From Polaromonas sp. (lineage in GTDB: Bacteria; Pseudomonadota; Gammaproteobacteria; Burkholderiales; Burkholderiaceae_C): DNA of 10,850 nt. The stretch is taken from assembly GCA_013205645.1 (NCBI GenBank), contig JABMMH010000360.1, forward strand, positions 1-10,850, written 5' to 3'. Under the pieces are notes generated by a model. That model did not search any database, had not been told where the DNA came from, and worked only from the letters and a program-made list of their open reading frames with translations. The position numbers and the translations under genes were made by a program. Positions 1 through 5,687 of the stretch are shown one piece after another (positions within the stretch are counted from its first letter, which is position 1; every line of letters begins with the position of its first letter).

Positions 1-499
1 CTCAGTGGGCAGCGCGCAGTATTTAGCGGCTGAAGTCTTTCGCTCCATGGCCGGCATTGAGGCGACCATCATTCCCTACAAGACCTCAGCCGACGTCGTT
101 CGCGCGCTGCGCGCCGGTGACGTGCAAGCGATTTTTGAGACCATCGCGCCTATCATCCCGCATGCCAAAGCCGGCACCATGCGCGTGCTGGGTGTGACCG
201 AGGCTCAGCGCTTTCCGAGCCTGCCACACGTGCCGACGATTGCCGAAAGCGGTCTGCCCAACTATGAGATCGCCGGCTGGAACGGTATCGCTGTACCAGC
301 CCGCACACCGCGCGAAATCATCAACAAGCTGAACGCCGATATCAACGCCGCCGTCATGCAACCCGATATACGCCAGAAGTTTCTCGACCTCGGCGTGATA
401 GCGCGCGGCAACACGCCAGAGCAAATGACGGCGCTGCTGAAAAAAGACATCGCTTGGTGGCGCGGCGTGATTGAAAAAGCCAAGATCGCCAAGCAATGA
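1..499 (+). CDS. Bug-type TTT solute-binding protein, C-terminal part (cut by window edge)
   Basis: This is the C-terminal half (about 165 residues) of a periplasmic Bug-family receptor, the solute-binding component of tripartite tricarboxylate transporters. The reading frame is open from base 2 and ends with TGA at 497-499; the start and signal peptide lie left of the window. Family features seen are the stretch LGVTEAQRFPSLPHVPTIAE followed by GLPNYEIAGWNG and AVPARTP, the usual second-lobe signature of Bug proteins, and an amphipathic C-terminus ending WWRGVIEKAKIAKQ. Bug proteins bind carboxylates and related organic acids; the ligand here is unknown. No TctA/TctB membrane genes are in view, which is common for the many orphan Bug genes of Burkholderiales. 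Its stop overlaps the start of the dehydrogenase gene by 4 nt, so it belongs to the same operon. The family assignment is firm and the ligand is open. Confidence 0.9.
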   Translation, partial: SVGSAQYLAAEVFRSMAGIEATIIPYKTSADVVRALRAGDVQAIFETIAPIIPHAKAGTMRVLGVTEAQRFPSLPHVPTIAESGLPNYEIAGWNGIAVPARTPREIINKLNADINAAVMQPDIRQKFLDLGVIARGNTPEQMTALLKKDIAWWRGVIEKAKIAKQ

Positions 500-1485
500 G
501 CTCAACGACCACAGCGCCTACTAACGACTCTTCTACGGATGTAGCGCGCCCCAGAATCTACATCCTCGACGCCTTCCATGAGGCCGGCATTGCGCTGGCT
601 CGGCAACACGCCGAGGTGGTTTGCTGGCCCGACCCGGCCATCAAGAACTGGCCGGAGGAGGCCGATGGCGTGATGGTCCGCATGACACCGATCACGCCCG
701 AACAACTCGCCCGCGCAAAGCACGTCAAGGTCATCTGCAAACAAGGCGTCGGCTTTGAGACGATCGCCATCGACGCCGCCAGAGCGCACAACATTCCGGT
801 CTGCCGAACCCCCGGCGTGAACAGCGAAGCCGTGGCTGAAATGGCTTTTGCATTGGCACTCAGCGTCGCACGCCGCGTGGCGCGCTTTGACCGCATGCTG
901 CGCGCGGGTAAAGCCATTGTCAGACCGCAGCATCTGGGCATCGAACTGCAAGGCAAAACCGTCGGCATTGTCGGCATGGGCAACATCGGAAAATCTGTCG
1001 CCCGCAAATGGTTGGGCGCCTTTGACGCCAAGCTACTGACCTACGCCCCACGCAGCCCGGCAGACCATTGGAGTGATCTGCCACACACCCGCGTGGCCTC
1101 GCTGCACGAGATGCTGCCGCAGGTCGATGTGCTCACCTTGCACTTGCCACTCAGCGCCGAAAGCCACCACATGATCGGTCGCCGCGAGCTGGCGCTGATG
1201 AAGAAAAACGCCATTCTGATCAACGTCTCGCGCGGCGGCATCATCGACGAAAAAGCGCTCTTTGAGTCGATGTCAAGCGGCCATTTGTTTGGCGCAGGCC
1301 TGGATGTCTTTGAGGTCGAGCCGCCTCCCGCTGACTATCCGCTTTTGCAATTAGAGAATGTGGTCGCCACACCGCACGCCGCGGGCGGCACGCACGAGAC
1401 CCAGACAAGAAGCGCCTTGCAAGTCGCGCAACAAGTTATCGATGTGCTGCAAGGCCAACCACCCGCCAACTGCGTCAACGGATAG
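496..1485 (+). CDS. D-isomer-specific 2-hydroxyacid dehydrogenase
   Basis: This 329-residue cytoplasmic NAD(P)-dependent oxidoreductase belongs to the D-2-hydroxyacid dehydrogenase family (the SerA/glyoxylate reductase type), which interconverts 2-keto and D-2-hydroxy acids. The Rossmann nucleotide-binding motif is VGIVGMGNIG (Gly160, Gly162, Gly165). The catalytic triad is visible: Arg246 in NVSRGG, Glu275 in DVFEVEPP and His294 in ATPHAAGG, with the spacing known for SerA. There is no C-terminal ACT domain, so it is unlikely to be a serine-regulated SerA; length is normal for the short members. The ATG at 496 overlaps the preceding TGA (ATGA). No good ribosome-binding site is seen, which suggests translational coupling to the receptor gene. 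The neighbours suggest it oxidises or reduces an intermediate of the compound taken up by the adjacent receptors. The substrate is unassigned. The first 19 residues are Ser/Thr-rich and may be a loose N-terminal extension. Confidence 0.92.
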   Translation: MSSTTTAPTNDSSTDVARPRIYILDAFHEAGIALARQHAEVVCWPDPAIKNWPEEADGVMVRMTPITPEQLARAKHVKVICKQGVGFETIAIDAARAHNIPVCRTPGVNSEAVAEMAFALALSVARRVARFDRMLRAGKAIVRPQHLGIELQGKTVGIVGMGNIGKSVARKWLGAFDAKLLTYAPRSPADHWSDLPHTRVASLHEMLPQVDVLTLHLPLSAESHHMIGRRELALMKKNAILINVSRGGIIDEKALFESMSSGHLFGAGLDVFEVEPPPADYPLLQLENVVATPHAAGGTHETQTRSALQVAQQVIDVLQGQPPANCVNG

Positions 1486-1538
1486 GCGCGCCAAACCCAA
1501 GCGCCCTGCTCACTGTTCAGAACCCCAAAAAAACCGCC

Positions 1539-2462
1539 ATGCCTCACCCCACACCTTCAACCGCCATTCACGGCGTCTCACATCAGCCACCCCACTCCGT
1601 GTTGCCCGCCGGTAGCTGCGACTGTCACACGCATGTGTTCGGGCCAACCGACCGCTATCCGCTGGCAGCAGACCGGCAGTACACGCCAGATCAAGCCCGG
1701 CTTGAAGACATGCTGCGCCTGCACGACCAGCTCGGCATTGAGCGGGTTGTCATCGTTCACCCAAGCCCCTATGGCAGCGACAACAGCTGCACCGTAGACG
1801 CCCTGCTGGCTTTGGGTGAACGTGGCCGCGGCGTTGCCGTAATCGACGAAAAGACCAGCGACAAGCAGCTGCAAACCATGCACGACGCTGGCGTGCGCGG
1901 TGTCCGCATCAACCTTGAAACCGGTGGCATTCATGACCCAGCCTTGGCCACGCGCCAGCTGCTGTGGGCGCATGACCGCGTCAAAGACCTCGGCTGGCAT
2001 GTTCAGATTTATACCAATCTGGCCGTTTTTGCATCCATTGAATCGGCGTTGGACCAACTCTCGGTGCCCGTGGTGCTGGATCACTTTTGCCGTGCGCAAG
2101 CCAGTCTCGGGCCAGACCAAGCGCACTTTGGCAATTTGCTCCAGCGAGTACGCCAAGGCCAAGTGTGGGTCAAGCTGTCAGCACCGCATCGCATCTCCAA
2201 CGCGCCTGATTGCGCCGATGCGGCAGTCATGGTCCAAGCCTTGATAGCGGCCAACCCTGATCGCCTGCTGTGGGGCACCGATTGGCCACACCCGGGCGCA
2301 GCACCAGGCAAGCCGCGGCAGCGCGAAGTGGTTGAAACCTTCAACCCGGTTGACGATGGCCGAGCCCTGAACCGCTTGGTCGACTGGGTCAATGACCCGA
2401 TCATTCTTAAAAAGATTCTGGTCAACAACCCGGCCAAAATTTACGACTTCAAAAAAATATAA
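1539..2462 (+). CDS. Amidohydrolase-family lactonase, LigI-like (COG3618 type)
   Basis: This 307-residue metal-dependent hydrolase of the amidohydrolase superfamily most resembles 2-pyrone-4,6-dicarboxylate lactonase (LigI) and related sugar-acid or muconolactone lactonases. The N-terminal signature CDCHTHVFGP carries the HxH pair (His30, His32). Further candidate active-site residues are His154, His182 in LDHFCRA, and Asp248 in LLWGTDWPHPG, the catalytic Asp that activates water in this family. Ser76, Arg123, Tyr158, Arg185 and Arg218 sit where LigI, as I recall it, places ligand-contacting residues, but the loop GVRINLETGG lacks the second arginine I would expect after Arg123, so the true substrate may carry one carboxylate fewer. 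It starts at ATG 1539, 53 nt after the dehydrogenase. No convincing Shine-Dalgarno sequence is seen, so the exact start is only likely. It sits between two TTT receptors, a common setting for such lactonases in Burkholderiales. The family is confident and the substrate unknown. Confidence 0.88.
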   Translation: MPHPTPSTAIHGVSHQPPHSVLPAGSCDCHTHVFGPTDRYPLAADRQYTPDQARLEDMLRLHDQLGIERVVIVHPSPYGSDNSCTVDALLALGERGRGVAVIDEKTSDKQLQTMHDAGVRGVRINLETGGIHDPALATRQLLWAHDRVKDLGWHVQIYTNLAVFASIESALDQLSVPVVLDHFCRAQASLGPDQAHFGNLLQRVRQGQVWVKLSAPHRISNAPDCADAAVMVQALIAANPDRLLWGTDWPHPGAAPGKPRQREVVETFNPVDDGRALNRLVDWVNDPIILKKILVNNPAKIYDFKKI

Positions 2463-2469
2463 ATCAAAC

Positions 2470-2474
2470 GGGAG
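2470..2474 (+). promoter_or_regulatory. Ribosome-binding site of the second Bug receptor
   Basis: GGGAG lies 8 nt before ATG 2483, in the 20-nt gap after the amidohydrolase stop. It is among the clearest Shine-Dalgarno sites in the first operon and fits the high expression expected for a periplasmic receptor. Confidence 0.7.
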
Positions 2475-2482
2475 ACAAACTA

Positions 2483-3472
2483 ATGAGCATCAACACCACC
2501 GGAAACCGCCGTCAGTTCAACCTTCAACTCGGGGCTTTGCTGGCGGCCAGCACGGCACTGCCTGCGGGTCAGGCGTTGGCACAAGAGTCGGCCAAGCCGA
2601 TTCGCATCGTCGTGCCGTTCGCGCCGGGGGGCAGCAACGACATTGTTGGCAGAACCATGGCCCAGCAACTCTCAATCCGCCTGAAGCGCTCGGTCGTGGT
2701 TGAAAACGTGCCGGGCGCTGGCGGCGCCATTGGTTCGGCCATGGTCGCCAGGGCCGAACCCGACGGCAACACCTTGCTGCTGATCTCCTCGACCTTCACG
2801 ATGAACGCCTCAGTCATGAAGCTCAGCTATGACCCGGTGAAGTCTTTCACGCCCGTGGCCATGCTCGGCATGGGCCCGAGCGTGATTGTGGTGGCCGCCA
2901 GCCTGCCCGTGAACTCGATCAAGGAATTGATTGATTACTCCAAGAAAAATTCAGGCAAAGTCTTCTTCGGCTCAGCGGGTGTCGCCAGCTTCCAGCACTT
3001 CGCCATCGAGCTGTTCAAATTGCGCACCGGCGCTGACCTGTCCGTCGTTCACTACAAAGGCGGCGGTCCGGCTTTGATCGATTTAGCCGCTGGCCATGTT
3101 CATGTGTCATTAGGTAGCTTGATACAGATGCAGACTTTCCTGCGCTCCGGAAAAATCAAGATCTTGGGCGTTGCCGGCGCCCGCCGTGTCGACCTGATCC
3201 CCGATGTCCCGACGCTGAAAGAAACTGGCGTCGACGTAGAAGTCAGCAACTGGTGGGGCCTGCTGGCGCCTGCTGGCACGCCCATCAATTTGGTCGATAG
3301 ACTGAACCGCGAAGCCAATGCTGCACTGGCGGAGCCGGATATGAAAAAGCGCTTTGCCAACGAAGGGGCTGATCCGTTGCCGATGTCCCGCGCAGAGTTT
3401 GAAAAACTCATGTCTGAGGAAACTGCCAAGTGGGCCAAAGTCGCCCGCGACACCGGTATCAAAATCGAATAA
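2483..3472 (+). CDS. Bug-type TTT solute-binding protein (second receptor)
   Basis: This complete 329-residue periplasmic solute-binding protein of the tripartite tricarboxylate transporter family has the usual length. The N-terminus is an export signal with a twin arginine (NRRQF, Arg9-Arg10), a hydrophobic core (LQLGALLAASTAL) and a probable cleavage site after ALA at residue 33; the twin arginine makes Tat export possible, but the motif is not perfect. The Bug hallmark IRIVVPFAPGGSNDIVGR begins at residue 40, and the second-lobe motifs LGVAGARRVDLIPDVPTLKE and WWGLLAPAGTP follow. It differs strongly from the partial receptor at the start of the window (for example SLGSLIQMQTF replaces IFETIAPIIPH), so the two probably bind different ligands rather than being a recent duplication. 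It is placed 20 nt after the amidohydrolase and 12 nt before the dioxygenase, in one operon. The ligand is unknown. Confidence 0.93.
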   Translation: MSINTTGNRRQFNLQLGALLAASTALPAGQALAQESAKPIRIVVPFAPGGSNDIVGRTMAQQLSIRLKRSVVVENVPGAGGAIGSAMVARAEPDGNTLLLISSTFTMNASVMKLSYDPVKSFTPVAMLGMGPSVIVVAASLPVNSIKELIDYSKKNSGKVFFGSAGVASFQHFAIELFKLRTGADLSVVHYKGGGPALIDLAAGHVHVSLGSLIQMQTFLRSGKIKILGVAGARRVDLIPDVPTLKETGVDVEVSNWWGLLAPAGTPINLVDRLNREANAALAEPDMKKRFANEGADPLPMSRAEFEKLMSEETAKWAKVARDTGIKIE

Positions 3473-3477
3473 AGGAG
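3473..3477 (+). promoter_or_regulatory. Ribosome-binding site that favours a GTG start for the dioxygenase
   Basis: AGGAG overlaps the end of the receptor stop region. It lies 7 nt before GTG 3485 and 13 nt before the in-frame ATG 3491. The spacing favours the GTG as the real start. Confidence 0.7.
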
Positions 3478-3484
3478 TCCTACC

Positions 3485-4333
3485 GTGAGCATGACCATAC
3501 GCACGATCAATGAGATTTTCGGGGCTGAGATTTCTGGGCTTGACCTGACGCAGCCTGTTGGCGAGTCCACCCGGACCGAGCTCAACACGCTGTTTTCCAA
3601 ACATGCGGTACTGGTCTTTCGGGATCAGCCTCTGACGCCGCCACAGTTCATGCAGGCAGCCGAAATCTTCGGCACCCTGATGGACCAGCAAATCAAAAAA
3701 TTTGTCCTGCCAGACTATCCTTTGGTGGGTTGCAACTCGACCAAAGACTTGCCGCGCAAGAACGGCAAGCTGCAGGTACGCGGCGAAAACTACCACACAG
3801 ACCACTCGAACGACATCGCCCCACCCAAGGCGACCAGCCTGCTCGCGGTGGAAATTCCGTCCTACGGCGGCGATACGCAGTTTGTTGATGTGCGGCGGGC
3901 CTATGACGATTTGCCCGAGGCCCAGAAAATCGCTTTGAAACAACTGCGCTCCAAACATGTGCATGAAAGCAGCCGCAGTCCGCGCAGTTTTGCCAAGCTG
4001 AGCCCCGAAGACATGGCCAAAATTCCACACACCGCGCAACCGCTGGTCATCAAACACCCTGTCAGCGGGCGACCTGCGCTGTACCTGAACACCGGCCGCA
4101 TGGAAGGCATCGAAGGCATGGCCGCGGATGAAGGCTTTGCCTTGATTGATGAACTTTACCAACACGCCACCCAATCCAAATACGAGTATCGCCACCCCTG
4201 GCGTGTCGGCGACATGGTGATTTGGGACAACCGCAGCGTGATGCACCAAGCCAATGCAGATTACGACCCGGAAGAATACCGCTACCTTTACCGCGTCATG
4301 TTGCAGGGCGATAAGTTACAGCCTTACGCTTAA
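3485..4333 (+). CDS. TauD/TfdA-family Fe(II)/2-oxoglutarate-dependent dioxygenase
   Basis: This 282-residue cytoplasmic non-haem iron dioxygenase is of the TauD/TfdA family, which couples 2-oxoglutarate decarboxylation to substrate hydroxylation, often cleaving C-S or C-O bonds. The iron triad is complete: His104 and Asp106 in NYHTDHSND and distal His254 in NRSVMHQAN. Arg266, 12 residues after the distal His, matches the 2-oxoglutarate-binding Arg of TauD, and Arg270 matches in position the Arg that contacts the taurine sulfonate, so an acidic substrate is plausible. The N-terminal half contains the family stretch AVLVFRDQPLTPPQF (41-55). Length is normal. The start is GTG 3485, chosen because the AGGAG site is optimally placed. 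It is the last gene of the cluster with two TTT receptors, a lactonase-like hydrolase and a hydroxyacid dehydrogenase, so it probably begins or continues degradation of the imported compound. Whether it is a taurine, 2,4-D or other dioxygenase cannot be decided from the sequence. Confidence 0.93.
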   Translation: MSMTIRTINEIFGAEISGLDLTQPVGESTRTELNTLFSKHAVLVFRDQPLTPPQFMQAAEIFGTLMDQQIKKFVLPDYPLVGCNSTKDLPRKNGKLQVRGENYHTDHSNDIAPPKATSLLAVEIPSYGGDTQFVDVRRAYDDLPEAQKIALKQLRSKHVHESSRSPRSFAKLSPEDMAKIPHTAQPLVIKHPVSGRPALYLNTGRMEGIEGMAADEGFALIDELYQHATQSKYEYRHPWRVGDMVIWDNRSVMHQANADYDPEEYRYLYRVMLQGDKLQPYA

Positions 4334-4379
4334 TTTAAACTGATTTAGTTCATTCACATGTATCTATCCGTTACAAATA

Positions 4380-4408
4380 TTGCTTAATGATGAATAATCA
4401 TCGATACT
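4380..4408 (+). promoter_or_regulatory. Candidate sigma-70 promoter for the response-regulator gene
   Basis: TTGCTT (4380-4385) and GATACT (4403-4408) are separated by exactly 17 nt in an AT-rich stretch. The hexamers match the consensus only in part (3/6 and 4/6). The spacer contains the small inverted repeat GATGA-ATAA-TCATC (4389-4402), which could be an operator. Transcription from here would give a leader of about 97 nt carrying the hairpin at 4449-4473. This is an inference. Confidence 0.3.
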
Positions 4409-4448
4409 CTTCAGCTTAAAGACCACGCAAGAAACAGACACCACACAT

Positions 4449-4473
4449 GGGTTGCCAATCACAAAGGCAACCC
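4449..4473 (+). repeat. Perfect 8-bp inverted repeat (hairpin) in the leader of the response-regulator gene
   Basis: GGGTTGCC (4449-4456) pairs perfectly with GGCAACCC (4466-4473) around a 9-nt loop, AATCACAAA. It ends 38 nt before the ATG at 4512. There is no T-run after it on the + strand, so it is not a classical intrinsic terminator. It may instead be a leader structure, an mRNA end for the upstream operon, or a protein-binding dyad. The whole 178-nt gap 4334-4511 is AT-rich compared with its flanks and holds this repeat, the promoter candidate and no ORF. Confidence 0.6.
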
Positions 4474-4511
4474 GCCTCCGATTCCCTTGCGCCGGGTCAA
4501 TAAGGAAATAA

Positions 4512-5153
4512 ATGACTATGGACTTTGTTGGCATTGGTGAGGCAACGAAAATTTTGGGGCTGTCTCGTACATCCATCCAAAAATTGGTGGACTCCGGTAA
4601 GCTTCCGGCGGTCAAAACCAATGGCGGGCACCGGCGTATCTTGCGCAGTTCCATTGAAGCGCTGAACCAGAAGATGGGCCACAAAGCCATGCTCAGGCTG
4701 GCGTCGTCGAATCCTGGTGGCATGCACCACATGACAGATCCGCACCCTGATCAGGTGCAGATCCATGTCCTCATCGTCGAAGACGACGAGCCGACGGCCA
4801 GCGTCCTCGTGGCTCTGCTTGAAACGCACTACCCCGACATCAAATGCACAGTGGCTTCAGACGGACTGGACGCGGTGTTGCAGCTGGAGCGCGTGCGTCC
4901 ACGCATTCTCATCACCGATCTCAACATGGAACCTTTTGACGGCTTTCGCCTGCTCAACATGGTCTCCTCCCGCGCTGAGTACCGGTCTATTTCCACGGTT
5001 GTCCTGTCGGGTTTGAGTCCAGAGCAAATTGAACAACGCGGCGGCCTCCCAGCTGAGGTTCTGTTTTTGCCAAAACCGATGAGCATTGAGCGGCTGCGGG
5101 GCTTCTTGGACGCCCACGTTCAGATCCAGCGCCAATACCGGGCGATGAGCTGA
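4512..5153 (+). CDS. Orphan response regulator: excisionase/MerR-like HTH fused to a C-terminal receiver domain
   Basis: This 213-residue cytoplasmic regulator has two modules in the reverse of the usual order. Residues 4-52 form an excisionase/MerR-type winged helix-turn-helix (IGEATKILGLSRTSIQKLVD, then the wing NGGHRRI at 37-43), which binds DNA. After a linker (about 53-82), residues 84-200 form a CheY-like receiver with every key residue: acidic Glu90, Asp91 and Asp92, phospho-acceptor Asp136 in ILITDLNM, Ser166 in VVLSG and Lys188 in LPKP. It is therefore expected to be phosphorylated, presumably by a histidine kinase encoded elsewhere, since none is in the window. The start ATG 4512 has AGGA (4503-4506) 5 nt upstream; ATG 4518 is a possible alternative. 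Targets are unknown. It is separated from the catabolic operon by 178 nt of AT-rich DNA and probably has its own promoter, so a link to the catabolic genes is only a possibility. Confidence 0.9.
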   Translation: MTMDFVGIGEATKILGLSRTSIQKLVDSGKLPAVKTNGGHRRILRSSIEALNQKMGHKAMLRLASSNPGGMHHMTDPHPDQVQIHVLIVEDDEPTASVLVALLETHYPDIKCTVASDGLDAVLQLERVRPRILITDLNMEPFDGFRLLNMVSSRAEYRSISTVVLSGLSPEQIEQRGGLPAEVLFLPKPMSIERLRGFLDAHVQIQRQYRAMS

Positions 5154-5154
5154 C

Positions 5155-5160
5155 TACAAT
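5155..5160 (+). promoter_or_regulatory. Candidate -10 box before the small lipoprotein gene
   Basis: TACAAT is a 5/6 match to the -10 consensus and lies directly after the response-regulator stop. No -35 match is seen at the right distance (CCAATA at 5132-5137). A transcript starting near 5167 would leave about 64 nt before ATG 5231. The lipoprotein gene may be expressed independently of the regulator. Confidence 0.3.
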
Positions 5161-5230
5161 CGCCCGCTAAAGGATGAGCCAAGACAGCCGCCGGATGCCC
5201 GGCAGCTCTGATGCTTTGACCTGCCCCACC

Positions 5231-5674
5231 ATGAACACCCTGAAATCTTTGGTCCTGCTGTGCAGCGCATCCTTGCTCGTGGCCTGTGGCAGCGTCGATA
5301 TTCGACCCACTGGCAAAGACGGCGCCGCGCCGCCACAACCGTCTGCCACGCAACTGGCAGGTGACATGCCGATTCCCGCAACCGCCACAGTGCGGCCACA
5401 AGAAACCTTGGTAATGGGCACGGGCAACCGCTGGATGGGCCGCATCAGCTTGAACGTCCCAGGCGACTCGCAAGTTGTTTACGCTTACTTTCGGGATGGC
5501 CTGCCAAGTGCCGGCTGGGTCTTGACGTCCAGTTCGTACTCGAAGCTTAGTTTTCTGACCTTCAGCAAGGCAGAACGGGTGGCGACGATTCAAATCCAGT
5601 CGGTGACCTTTGGCGGCAACGAGGTGACGGTCACCGTCACCCCAGCAGCAAAACCCGTCAGCGCAACGCCCTGA
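5231..5674 (+). CDS. Small putative lipoprotein of unknown function
   Basis: This 147-residue protein is predicted to be exported and lipidated. The N-terminus has a lysine, a hydrophobic core and the lipobox LVAC (residues 16-19, Cys19) followed by GSVDIRP; Gly-Ser after the Cys argues for outer-membrane sorting. The mature part has a Pro/Ala-rich linker (about 26-50), then a compact domain with MGTGNRWMGRISLNVPG, VVYAYFRDGLPSAGW and a beta-rich end (VATIQIQSV, EVTVTVTP). I do not recognise the domain. The frame is open from ATG 5174, but that start would put 19 polar residues before the signal peptide and its AAAGG abuts the ATG; ATG 5231 gives a textbook lipoprotein signal and is preferred, although it has no strong ribosome-binding site. 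It lies 77 nt after the response regulator on the same strand and converges with the CBS-domain membrane protein gene across a 13-nt gap with no clear terminator. Confidence 0.75.
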   Translation: MNTLKSLVLLCSASLLVACGSVDIRPTGKDGAAPPQPSATQLAGDMPIPATATVRPQETLVMGTGNRWMGRISLNVPGDSQVVYAYFRDGLPSAGWVLTSSSYSKLSFLTFSKAERVATIQIQSVTFGGNEVTVTVTPAAKPVSATP

Positions 5675-5687
5675 ACCCTTGCGCCTT

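Noticed and set aside
3110..4249. 379-codon open frame on the - strand opposite the dioxygenase and receptor genes
   Set aside because: It is antisense to two genes with complete family motifs and encodes no recognisable domain. Its length is explained by the GC-rich codon bias of the real genes.
4449..4473. Hairpin interpreted as an intrinsic terminator of the catabolic operon
   Set aside because: No T-run follows the stem on the + strand, and it lies more than 100 nt past the last stop codon. It is kept only as an inverted repeat.
5174..5230. Upstream ATG start for the small lipoprotein
   Set aside because: It would put 19 polar residues before a perfect lipoprotein signal peptide, and the AAAGG abuts the ATG with no spacing.
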